Shown: piece after piece, positions 38,029 to 44,523 of the stretch
How positions within the stretch are numbered: the first letter of the stretch is position 1
Layout: every line of letters starts with the position of its first letter
NCBI RefSeq assembly: GCF_009763255.1
Contig: NZ_WSJB01000028.1
Coordinates: forward strand, 1-64,000
Length of the DNA: 64,000 bases
From: Bordetella sp. 02P26C-1
GTDB lineage: Bacteria; Pseudomonadota; Gammaproteobacteria; Burkholderiales; Burkholderiaceae_B
Reading direction: 5' to 3'
The notes under the pieces: generated by a model
Databases searched by the model: none
Told to the model about the DNA's origin: nothing
What the model saw: the letters and a program-made list of their open reading frames with translations, nothing else
Program-made: the position numbers and the translations under genes

Positions 38029-38427
38029 TCAGTCTACCTGTAAACAACCTTGCACGCCGCCCGCCAAAGCCTTGGCTCGCGCCTGCGCGAGGCCCTGATC
38101 GCGTGAAGTCAGGGCGCGTAACAACATCGATGTATTCAGTCCAGCAACCACGCAGCATTCCGTGCCGAGCGCCTGGGCGTCGTCGACGGCGCGCTTGGCG
38201 ATATTTGCGGGCGTCGCGCCCACGAGATCCGTCAGCACCAATACGCCCTGTCCGCGATCCGCCTCGCGAATGTCGCGTAACACGGCGGGCGCGATGTCCT
38301 CGGGCATGTCGTCCGGCTGCACATCGTGCACCGCCATCAGGTTGCCCGATTCTCCCAGCACATGGATGGCGAATTCGCGCATGGCCTCGCCCAACGGCGC
38401 ATGCACCACAATGACGATCCCAGTCAT
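38029..38427 (-). CDS. PTS EIIA component, mannose/fructose (ManX-like) type
   Basis: A 132-aa single-domain EIIA of the mannose family. The phosphorylation site is H9 in GIVIVVHAPLGEAM, and GQGVLVLTDLVGATPANIAKR is the dimer-interface signature. No IIB, IIC or IID gene accompanies it. In related betaproteobacteria this protein, HPr and EI form a regulatory rather than sugar-transporting phosphorelay. It starts 8 bp after gshB. Confidence 0.9.
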   Translation of the reverse strand: MTGIVIVVHAPLGEAMREFAIHVLGESGNLMAVHDVQPDDMPEDIAPAVLRDIREADRGQGVLVLTDLVGATPANIAKRAVDDAQALGTECCVVAGLNTSMLLRALTSRDQGLAQARAKALAGGVQGCLQVD

Positions 38428-38435
38428 GCCGGCCT

Positions 38436-39395
38436 CTATGCCGCTACCGCGCGCTCGAGCGCCGCGGCAAACATATCGGCCACATCGAAGCCGGTCTGTT
38501 CGGTGATTTCCACGAAACAGGTGGGGCTGGTCACATTGACCTCGGTGACATACTCACCGATCACATCGAGGCCCACCAGCAGCAGTCCTCGTGCCGCCAG
38601 GGTAGACGCGACGCGTTTGGCGATCTCGGCATCACGGGCAGAGAGGGGCTGAGCGACACCACGGCCACCCGCGGCGAGGTTCCCCCGCGTTTCGCCTGCG
38701 AGCGGAATCCGAGCCAATGCGTAGGGCACGGGTTCGCCGCCGATAAGCAAAATGCGCTTGTCGCCCTCGACGATCTCGGGGATGTAGCGTTGCGCCATGA
38801 TGGTCCGCTGCCCGTTATCGGTCAGCGTTTCCAAGATCGCACCCAGATTCGGTTCTTGCGCTTGCAGGCGGAAAATACCAGTGCCGCCCATGCCGTCCAA
38901 CGGCTTGACGATCACATCCTGATGCTTGGCATGAAACGCGCGTAGACGCGCCATATCGCGCGTCACCAGCGTAGGCGCCGCCACATCGGTGAATTCCGTG
39001 ATGGCCAGCTTTTCGGGATGATTGCGAATGGCAGCCGGATCGTTGAAGACCTTCGCGCCCTGCGCCTGGGCATATTCCAGCATATGCGTGGAATACACGT
39101 ACTCCATGTCGAAAGGCGGATCCTTGCGCATGACAACGGCGTCGTAGTCGGCAAGACGCACATCACGCATATCGCCGGCGTCACGCCACCAATCGTGCCC
39201 ATGCAGATCGGCACCATCGACCAACTCGATGGGCGTGCTGGCAGCATAGACCACGCCACCGTCGATAAAGAGGTCACCCTGCAGGGCGACGCTCAGTGTG
39301 TGGCCGCGCGCGACCAACGCGCGCATCATGGCTACGGAACTGTCCTTGTAGGCCTTCAGCCGCGGCAAGGGGTCAATAACGAATAAGACATGCAT
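38436..39395 (-). CDS. gshB: glutathione synthetase
   Basis: An ATP-grasp ligase of 319 aa that joins gamma-glutamylcysteine and glycine. The N-terminus MHVLFVIDPLPRLKAYKDSS is characteristic, followed by RKDPPFDMEYVYSTHMLEYA, the ATP-grasp KPLDGMGGTGIFRL loop, and the metal-binding VGLDVIGEYVTEVNVTSPT. A longer frame opens at 39512, but ATG 39395 fits the family. It heads the gshB-EIIA-ptsH-ptsI run. gshA is not in this window. Confidence 0.95.
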   Translation of the reverse strand: MHVLFVIDPLPRLKAYKDSSVAMMRALVARGHTLSVALQGDLFIDGGVVYAASTPIELVDGADLHGHDWWRDAGDMRDVRLADYDAVVMRKDPPFDMEYVYSTHMLEYAQAQGAKVFNDPAAIRNHPEKLAITEFTDVAAPTLVTRDMARLRAFHAKHQDVIVKPLDGMGGTGIFRLQAQEPNLGAILETLTDNGQRTIMAQRYIPEIVEGDKRILLIGGEPVPYALARIPLAGETRGNLAAGGRGVAQPLSARDAEIAKRVASTLAARGLLLVGLDVIGEYVTEVNVTSPTCFVEITEQTGFDVADMFAAALERAVAA

Positions 39396-39495
39396 AGTGA
39401 TATCCCGGTCGCGCGTGGATACCGATCCAGGCGCCAAACCGCCATCGTAACGTGGTGACCCGCCTCGCCGGGCGGAAATGTGACCTTTTCGTGAC

Positions 39496-39530
39496 AACGG
39501 AGCCAGCCGCAAACCGCAGCCGACTCCGTT
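39496..39530 (-). terminator. weak hairpin after infC
   Basis: AACGGAG and CTCCGTT form a 7-bp stem around a 21-nt GC-rich loop, starting 8 bp past the infC stop. No T-run follows. It could end the thrS-infC transcript, but the signal is modest. Confidence 0.35.
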
Positions 39531-39538
39531 CGCAAGCC

Positions 39539-40084
39539 TTAGCTGGCCGCCTCGCCCTTGCCCGGCGCCTTTTTACGCGGAGCAAGCACCATGACCATCT
39601 GACGGCCTTCGAGCTTGGGCATGGCTTCGACCTGCGCCAACTCGGTCAGATCGTCGCGCACGCGTTCGAGCACGCGCATGCCGAGCTCCTGGTGAGCCAT
39701 TTCCCGGCCGCGAAACCGCAGCGTCACCTTGGCCTTGTCGCCTTCTTCCAGGAAGCGGCGCAGGTTGCGCAGCTTGACCTGGTAGTCGCCTTCGTCGGTC
39801 GCCGGGCGGAATTTGACTTCCTTGACCTGGATGACCTTTTGCTTGGCGCGAGCCTCGGCTTGCCGCTTTTGTTCGGCGTACTTGAACTTGCCGTAGTCCA
39901 TCAGACGGCAGACCGGGGGATCCGCATTGGGCGCGATTTCCACCAGATCCACGTCAGCTTGTTCGGAAAGACGGAACGCTTCGGCCAGCTTTACGATACC
40001 CAGCTGTTCTCCGTCCAGACCTATTAGACGCACCTCGGGAACACGGATTTCACCGTTGATGCGATTGGCTTTTTCAGTGGCGAT
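39539..40084 (-). CDS. infC: translation initiation factor IF-3 (ATC start codon)
   Basis: IF-3 of 181 aa; it promotes fidelity of start-codon selection and subunit dissociation. The first canonical start in frame is GTG at 40033, which would delete the conserved [13 protein letters not shown]-terminus. Reading upstream gives ATC at 40084-40082 followed by codons for [19 protein letters not shown], with AGGAG 8 nt before it. So the start is almost certainly the rare ATC, analogous to the AUU of E. coli infC that underlies IF-3 autorepression. The body shows [31 protein letters not shown] and RGREMAH. It follows thrS by 20 bp. rpmI and rplT do not follow. Confidence 0.93.
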   Translation of the reverse strand: MATEKANRINGEIRVPEVRLIGLDGEQLGIVKLAEAFRLSEQADVDLVEIAPNADPPVCRLMDYGKFKYAEQKRQAEARAKQKVIQVKEVKFRPATDEGDYQVKLRNLRRFLEEGDKAKVTLRFRGREMAHQELGMRVLERVRDDLTELAQVEAMPKLEGRQMVMVLAPRKKAPGKGEAAS

Positions 40085-40092
40085 GTTGACAA

Positions 40093-40097
40093 CTCCT
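40093..40097 (-). promoter_or_regulatory. Shine-Dalgarno of infC defining the ATC start
   Basis: AGGAG on the minus strand, spaced 8 nt from ATC at 40084 and 59 nt from the GTG at 40033. Only the ATC is at a workable distance. Confidence 0.8.
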
Positions 40098-40104
40098 AAA
40101 AGAT

Positions 40105-42057
40105 TTAAGCAGCACTGCTATCGGTTTTGACGACATTGCGTCGAGCGGCGACGTCCTCGGCCAGGCGAGCCGTAAAGGCCTCAAGCGGAATCACGCCGAG
40201 GTCCAGGCCGCCCAAACCGCGCACCGCAACAGTGCCATTCTGCTTTTCCTTGTCGCCCACGACAAGGATGTACGGCACCTTTTGCAGGCTGTGCTCGCGG
40301 ATTTTACGGGTGATTTTCTCACCACGCAAATCAGACTGGACCCTAAAGCCTTGTTTTTTAAGGTTTTGCGCGATTTCAGCCGCATAATCGGCGGAAGGCT
40401 CGGAAATACAACACACAACGGCCTGCACCGGCGCCAACCAAGGCGGCATGGCACCCGCATGGTTTTCGATCAGCATACCGATAAAACGTTCCAGCGAACC
40501 GAGAATCGCACGGTGCAACATGACCGGCGCACGGCGCTGATCCTGCGCATCGACGTATTCGGCGCCCAGACGCACCGGCATCGAGAAATCCACTTGAATG
40601 GTGCCACACTGCCAGTGACGACCGATCGCGTCCTTCAGCGTGTATTCGATTTTGGGACCATAAAACGCCCCTTCTCCCGGGGAAATCTCAAACTCGCAGC
40701 CGGTACGGCGCAGACTTTCCATCAGCGCATTTTCGGCCTTGTCCCATATTTCGTCCGAGCCGATGCGTTTTTCCGGGCGGGTGGCGACCTTGTACAGCAC
40801 CTCGTTGAACCCGAAGTCGCGATAGACCTTCTGCAACAGCGCCGTGAAGTCAGCGCATTCGTCTTGCAACTGATCCTCGGTACAGAAAATGTGGCCGTCA
40901 TCCTGCGTAAAGCCGCGCACACGCATCATGCCGTGCAGCGAACCCGAGGGTTCGTTACGGTGGCACTGACCGAATTCGCCATAACGCAGCGGCAGTTCGC
41001 GGTACGAGTGCAGACCGGCATTGAAGATCTGCACGTGGCCCGGGCAATTCATCGGCTTAAGCCCGTAGACGCGGTTCTCGGATTCCGTCGTGAACATGTT
41101 TTCACGATAGTTATCCCAGTGGCCGGTCTTTTTCCATAGAGACAGATCCAGAATCTGCGGTGCTTTGACTTCCTGGTAACCATTGTCGCGGTACACGGCG
41201 CGCATGTATTGCTCGACCTGCTGCCAGAGGGTCCAGCCCTTGGGATGCCAGAAAATCAGCCCCGGCGCCTCGTCCTGGAAATGGAAAAGATCGAGTTCGC
41301 GACCGATCTTGCGGTGATCGCGGCGCTCGGCTTCCTCGAGCATGTGCAGATAGGCTTCCTGCTCTTCTTTCGTGGCCCAGGCCGTGCCGTAGATGCGTTG
41401 AAGCATCTCGTTGTTGCTGTCGCCGCGCCAGTAAGCGCCAGCGACTTTCATCAGCTTGAAGACTTTCAGCTTGCCGGTCGAAGGCACGTGAGGGCCGCGA
41501 CAAAGGTCGACGAAGTCGCCTTCGCGATAGAGACTCAGCGTTTCATTGGACGGGATCGACGCGATGATCTCCGCCTTGTAGTCCTCGCCAATGCTCTTGA
41601 AATAGGCCACGGCGTCGTCACGCGTCCACTCCTCGCGTGTCACCACTTCGTCCTTACGCGCAAGCTCGACCATCTTTTTCTCGATGGCGGCCAGATCTTC
41701 GGGCGTAAAGGGACGCTTATACGAAAAATCGTAATAGAAGCCGTTGTCGATGACCGGACCAATGGTCACCTGAGCATCGGGAAACAGCGATTTAACCGCA
41801 TAAGCCAGCAAGTGCGCCGTCGAGTGGCGGATCAGATCCAGACCGTCGGGGTCCTTTGCCGTGACAATGGCCAGCTTGGCGTCTTCGCCAATGCGGAAAC
41901 TGGTGTCTACCAGTCGGGGCTCACCGTCGGACAGCGTGACCCGGCCGCCCAGCGCGGCTTTGGCCAGCCCGGTGCCGATGGACTGCGCAACCTCGGCGAC
42001 CGTCACCGGGGCCGGGAACTGACGCTGCGAACCATCGGGCAATGTGATCTGTACCAT
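40105..42057 (-). CDS. thrS: threonyl-tRNA synthetase
   Basis: A class II synthetase of 650 aa. The N-terminal TGS domain ([20 protein letters not shown]) and editing domain with [12 protein letters not shown] precede the catalytic core, which has the zinc cysteine and histidines in [10 protein letters not shown] and later strands, motif 2 [22 protein letters not shown], and motif 3 near the C-terminal [12 protein letters not shown]. The anticodon-binding domain closes the protein. The start is ATG 42057 with AGGA upstream; a frame open to 42084 runs into the leader hairpin. Its leader carries an apparent Thr-codon attenuator. Confidence 0.97.
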   Translation of the reverse strand: MVQITLPDGSQRQFPAPVTVAEVAQSIGTGLAKAALGGRVTLSDGEPRLVDTSFRIGEDAKLAIVTAKDPDGLDLIRHSTAHLLAYAVKSLFPDAQVTIGPVIDNGFYYDFSYKRPFTPEDLAAIEKKMVELARKDEVVTREEWTRDDAVAYFKSIGEDYKAEIIASIPSNETLSLYREGDFVDLCRGPHVPSTGKLKVFKLMKVAGAYWRGDSNNEMLQRIYGTAWATKEEQEAYLHMLEEAERRDHRKIGRELDLFHFQDEAPGLIFWHPKGWTLWQQVEQYMRAVYRDNGYQEVKAPQILDLSLWKKTGHWDNYRENMFTTESENRVYGLKPMNCPGHVQIFNAGLHSYRELPLRYGEFGQCHRNEPSGSLHGMMRVRGFTQDDGHIFCTEDQLQDECADFTALLQKVYRDFGFNEVLYKVATRPEKRIGSDEIWDKAENALMESLRRTGCEFEISPGEGAFYGPKIEYTLKDAIGRHWQCGTIQVDFSMPVRLGAEYVDAQDQRRAPVMLHRAILGSLERFIGMLIENHAGAMPPWLAPVQAVVCCISEPSADYAAEIAQNLKKQGFRVQSDLRGEKITRKIREHSLQKVPYILVVGDKEKQNGTVAVRGLGGLDLGVIPLEAFTARLAEDVAARRNVVKTDSSAA

Positions 42058-42080
42058 CGAATTATCCTGGGGAAGAAACA

Positions 42081-42107
42081 ACAAACGCGGCTGTCGGCCG
42101 CGTTTGT
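42081..42107 (-). terminator. thrS leader attenuator hairpin (segments 3:4)
   Basis: On the minus strand ACAAACGCGGC (42107-42097), loop CGACA, GCCGCGTTTGT (42091-42081) form a perfect 11-bp stem followed by TGTTTCTT. It lies 23 bp before the thrS ATG and after an upstream leader frame. As a strong GC hairpin with a U-rich tail inside a 5' leader it looks like a transcription attenuator rather than the end of another gene, because no gene ends here on this strand. Confidence 0.78.
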
Positions 42108-42172
42108 CTAGTTACTTTTGGGGGCTGTCGTACCACTGACGAGAACCCGACGCTGGAAAACACTAACGCGAC
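42097..42172 (-). promoter_or_regulatory. predicted antiterminator of the thrS leader (segments 2:3)
   Basis: GTCGCGTT (42172-42165), which covers the last leader-peptide codons and the T of its TAG stop, can pair with AACGCGGC (42104-42097), the inner part of the terminator 5' arm, over 8 pairs with one G-U. The pairing is mutually exclusive with the terminator. A ribosome finishing at TAG would cover segment 2; one stalled at the Thr codons 18 or more nt upstream would leave it free. Confidence 0.62.
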
Positions 42173-42219
42173 GAGAGGCGGAGGTTTCCGGTCGTAGTTC
42201 GTGCCGAGTCGTTAATCAT
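42163..42219 (-). CDS. putative thrS leader peptide with three consecutive Thr codons
   Basis: An 18-codon frame encoding MINDSARTTTGNLRLSSR, ending in TAG. AGGTGG lies 8 nt before its ATG. Codons 8-10 are ACT ACG ACC (42198-42190), three different threonine codons in a row, directly upstream of the gene for threonyl-tRNA synthetase. The stop codon overlaps the predicted antiterminator segment. Three adjacent Thr codons in a very short frame at this place are unlikely to be chance. It is too short to identify by homology, so the call rests on position and RNA architecture. Confidence 0.7.
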   Translation of the reverse strand: MINDSARTTTGNLRLSSR

Positions 42220-42282
42220 TTCGCTAGCCACCTGTTGCAGACACCGCCGCCTAAACGATAAGAGGCGGGCCTTGAAAAAACT

Positions 42283-42288
42283 ATTGTA
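42283..42288 (-). promoter_or_regulatory. candidate -10 box for the thrS leader transcript
   Basis: TACAAT on the minus strand, about 64 bp before the leader-peptide ATG, in an AT-rich spot. A matching -35 is not convincing. Transcription from here would include a small hairpin (42268-42247, AGGCGG/CCGCCT) and then the leader frame. Confidence 0.4.
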
Positions 42289-42399
42289 TCACCGGCGCTG
42301 CACCCTGGCGCGCCGCCAACTGGCCTACGGGTGAGTCCTATTTATCCGCGTTTTCCGGGGCCGCGCAACCTAGCCCGCGTCACTTTGGATAAGGTCGTA

Positions 42400-43167
42400 A
42401 TGGAACATTTCTCCCTCTACGTCCACTCAAGGGCTATGTCTACGATACCGACCCCAAGCCTATCCGAGCCCGCCGCCCGTCCCAAGTATGTGGAGCGGCG
42501 TTACCTGTTGCTGTCAGGCACCAGTCATCGTGTACGCATTGCCATCCTGGATGATCATCCCGTGATCACGCTGGGTGTCGCGGCGTATCTGCGTGCCCAA
42601 CCGGACTTTGACATCATCCATACCGAGACCAGTGCGGACACGCTACTGCAAAAGCTCACCCATCACCCCTGCGACGTCGCCCTGGTGGATTTTTACCTAC
42701 CCAAGCAGCCCTGGGACGGCGTGGCGTTTATCCGCCGTCTGCGGAGGCGCCATCCCAATGTGGCGGTCATCACATTTTCGGCGGGCGTGCCAGCCGAAAC
42801 GGAGTATGCAGCTTTTCGAGCCGGTGCGGCGGGTTATCTGCCTAAATCCGCCCCACTGCCCACGCTGGTCGAGGTGATTCGCGCGGCATGCAGCCCCAAC
42901 GTGGACGGATTTATCACCCACAAGGATGGCGTCCTGCAGCTCACGCCGCCGCACCATCCGGACACGAGGCTGACAATCTCCGAGATCGAAGTCCTGCGCC
43001 TGATTTCGCAAGGACTTTCCGTGACCCAGATCTCGAATCGCCTGTTGCGCAGCAAAAAGACCGTCAGCACGCACAAGCGTCGCGCCATGTCCAAACTGGG
43101 TTTGGCCGACGACCTCGCTCTGGCCTTGTATCTGAAAGAGAAGTTCGACCAGCCCGCGGGCCCGTGA
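42400..43167 (+). CDS. RcsB-like response regulator (REC-LuxR HTH)
   Basis: A two-component response regulator of about 255 aa. The receiver domain has acidic DDHP (RIAILDDHPVITLG), the phospho-accepting Asp in VALVDFYLP, and the conserved Lys in GYLPKSAPLP. The C-terminal LuxR-type helix-turn-helix reads TISEIEVLRLISQGLSVTQISNRLLRSKKTVSTHKRRAMSKLGLADDLAL, which resembles RcsB in its KTVSTHKR..AMSKLG stretch. The start is uncertain: GTG 42331, ATG 42400 and ATG 42436 are all in frame, and I prefer 42400. It overlaps the downstream Hpt gene by 4 bp. No histidine kinase is adjacent. Confidence 0.85.
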   Translation: MEHFSLYVHSRAMSTIPTPSLSEPAARPKYVERRYLLLSGTSHRVRIAILDDHPVITLGVAAYLRAQPDFDIIHTETSADTLLQKLTHHPCDVALVDFYLPKQPWDGVAFIRRLRRRHPNVAVITFSAGVPAETEYAAFRAGAAGYLPKSAPLPTLVEVIRAACSPNVDGFITHKDGVLQLTPPHHPDTRLTISEIEVLRLISQGLSVTQISNRLLRSKKTVSTHKRRAMSKLGLADDLALALYLKEKFDQPAGP

Positions 43168-43589
43168 TCCTGATGCAAATTGATGCCCTGCTTCCGCTTT
43201 ACCCGGACGATGCGAGCCGGCGTCAGCTGTTAACTCAGGCGCTGGCACAAACACGATCCGATATCACGGCTCTGGCACGAGCCCGCTCGATGCAGGATCA
43301 TGACGCTGCCCTGCAGGCGGTTCACCGCGCGAAAGGTACCGCCAGTTTTTTGGGAGGCGACGAAACTGCCTTGCGCCATTTCGACGAGCTCACCCGGCTC
43401 ATCAAACTGGCACAACAGGTATCGCAGCGACCCTCGACCCTCAGCTCTGGAGGCACACGCACTGTCTCCACAAGTGCGGTCTCTGTCGATGACTCAGCAG
43501 TGCTGGCCGCCTACGCGCGCGTCGAATCGGTCCTGCGAGAGCTGGAATCGAAACTCCAGAGCTTGATGGCACCGTACCGGGGGCACTAG
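43164..43589 (+). CDS. histidine phosphotransfer (Hpt) domain protein
   Basis: A 141-aa protein with a single Hpt four-helix bundle. The phosphorylatable His is in AVHRAKGTASFLGGDE, matching the HxxKGxxxxxG pattern. A Ser/Thr-rich linker follows the bundle, and a C-terminal helix ends AYARVESVLRELESKLQSL. The start is GTG 43164 overlapping the regulator's TGA, or ATG 43173. Overlap with the RcsB-like gene suggests it delivers phosphate from an unlinked hybrid kinase to that regulator. Confidence 0.8.
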   Translation: MILMQIDALLPLYPDDASRRQLLTQALAQTRSDITALARARSMQDHDAALQAVHRAKGTASFLGGDETALRHFDELTRLIKLAQQVSQRPSTLSSGGTRTVSTSAVSVDDSAVLAAYARVESVLRELESKLQSLMAPYRGH

Positions 43590-43625
43590 CGTGGGGCACA
43601 CCCCGTGCGCACCCTCGGAATCGCA

Positions 43626-43656
43626 TTCACTTACAAAATGATTTTTCCCGTATACT
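43626..43656 (+). promoter_or_regulatory. candidate promoter for the 71-aa gene at 43710
   Basis: TATACT (43651-43656) is a good -10. Upstream TTCACT (43626-43631) is a poor -35 at 19-bp spacing. The intervening run is AT-rich, unlike the coding DNA around it. Confidence 0.4.
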
Positions 43657-43709
43657 GAATACGTAGGGCGGCTACCGTCCGTGCCAGTGAAATCTGAAGG
43701 AGTGTTGTC

Positions 43710-43925
43710 ATGCCTGTCAGTCAAACTGAAAACGATCAATCGGACACCCTGCTGTGTGCGACTGCGACGCAAGCCGAAATTGCCGCAGCTCTCACCGCGG
43801 CTTCGCAGGTGAAGGCGCCCGCCTCCACGGCATCCCAACTGCGCCAATACATGCAGCAAAACAGCGCGGCGCAGTACGGACATGCGGATGCCGTACTCAG
43901 TCTGGTGAATAGCCAGGAGGCGTGA
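43710..43925 (+). CDS. small hypothetical protein (71 aa)
   Basis: Not recognised. The start is supported by AAGGAG 7 nt before ATG and by an AT-rich upstream promoter-like region. The protein is polar and Ala/Gln/Ser-rich (QAEIAAALTAASQVKAPASTASQLRQYMQQNSAAQYG), probably helical, without signal peptide or membrane segment. It lies between the Hpt gene and another 71-codon gene, each with its own ribosome-binding site. Confidence 0.6.
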   Translation: MPVSQTENDQSDTLLCATATQAEIAAALTAASQVKAPASTASQLRQYMQQNSAAQYGHADAVLSLVNSQEA

Positions 43926-43977
43926 GCCTCCCCCATCTAGTACGCGCGCCTCCCCAGCCACACTGTGTTACGGTGTA

Positions 43978-43996
43978 TATGCGGATACCCCGCATA
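43978..43996 (+). promoter_or_regulatory. hairpin abutting the ribosome-binding site of the 44009 gene
   Basis: TATGCGG and CCGCATA form a perfect 7-bp stem with a 5-nt loop that ends one base before AAGGAGG (43998-44004). Such a stem next to the Shine-Dalgarno could modulate ribosome access. Confidence 0.4.
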
Positions 43997-44008
43997 CAAG
44001 GAGGCAAG

Positions 44009-44224
44009 ATGAAGACCCTGATCAAGTATCGTATGCTGCACGGCGGCGAGGGTGAAGCACTGATGCCCGGCGCAATCACCAACCTTTCCGACGCCAAAAA
44101 TCAGCTAGCGCACAAGAAATCTTTGCCTACCCCGCAGCAAGGCTCCGGCCACGACATCGACGCGATACTCAACGAGGGCGGGATCGATCCTAACTCGCTC
44201 GAACTTATCCAACTGAGCGAATAG
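44009..44224 (+). CDS. small hypothetical protein (71 aa)
   Basis: Not recognised. A consensus AAGGAGG precedes ATG 44009; the frame is open further upstream to 43922 but without such a site. The protein begins MKTLIKYRMLHGGEGEALMP and ends with an acidic IDAILNEGGIDPNSLELIQLSE. No membrane segment is visible. A hairpin sits directly before its ribosome-binding site, and a bidirectional terminator follows 25 bp after its stop. Confidence 0.65.
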   Translation: MKTLIKYRMLHGGEGEALMPGAITNLSDAKNQLAHKKSLPTPQQGSGHDIDAILNEGGIDPNSLELIQLSE

Positions 44225-44248
44225 TCCAAGAAGCTTTTTGAACACAAA

Positions 44249-44281
44249 AAAGGCCACTAACTCGGTAAGTTAGCGGCCTTT
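44249..44281. terminator. bidirectional intrinsic terminator between small gene and tRNA-Val
   Basis: AAAGGCC-A-CTAACT pairs with AGTTAG-C-GGCCTTT with one internal mismatch. On the minus strand it is followed by six T residues (for tRNA-Val), on the plus strand by TTTGTTT (for the small gene). Confidence 0.88.
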
Positions 44282-44316
44282 GTTTCAGTACCTGAGGCAC
44301 TGAACTGCCTGAATTC

Positions 44317-44393
44317 TGGTAGGCGGTATTGGAATCGAACCAACGACCTCTACGATGTCAACGTAGCGCTCTAACCATCTGAGCTAACCGCCT
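44317..44393 (-). tRNA. tRNA-Val (anticodon GAC)
   Basis: 77 nt including encoded CCA. The acceptor stem AGGCGGT/ACCGCCT, anticodon stem CTACG/CGTAG with loop TTGACAT (anticodon GAC) and T-arm GGTTCGATTCC are all well formed. It has its own promoter upstream and a terminator downstream, so it is a single-tRNA transcription unit. Confidence 0.97.
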
Positions 44394-44431
44394 ATTGTCT
44401 TTCGAAGACGTTTGCCTTGCGAAGAAACGAG

Positions 44432-44460
44432 ATTATGCACGAGTTTTTTGGCTTGTGCAA
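44432..44460 (-). promoter_or_regulatory. promoter of tRNA-Val
   Basis: On the minus strand TTGCAC (44460-44455), 17 bp, CATAAT (44437-44432). Start of transcription would fall near 44425, about 30 bp before the mature tRNA. Confidence 0.7.
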
Positions 44461-44523
44461 GTAGCCTGCAAAAAAATTTGCGAGGGCCCTTTTTTCCTTT
44501 CAGCCGGCATAACGCACCGCCCG

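Noticed and set aside
39396-39538. rpmI hidden between infC and gshB
   Set aside because: The 143-bp gap is too short, and no basic ribosomal-protein-like frame is present in either direction.
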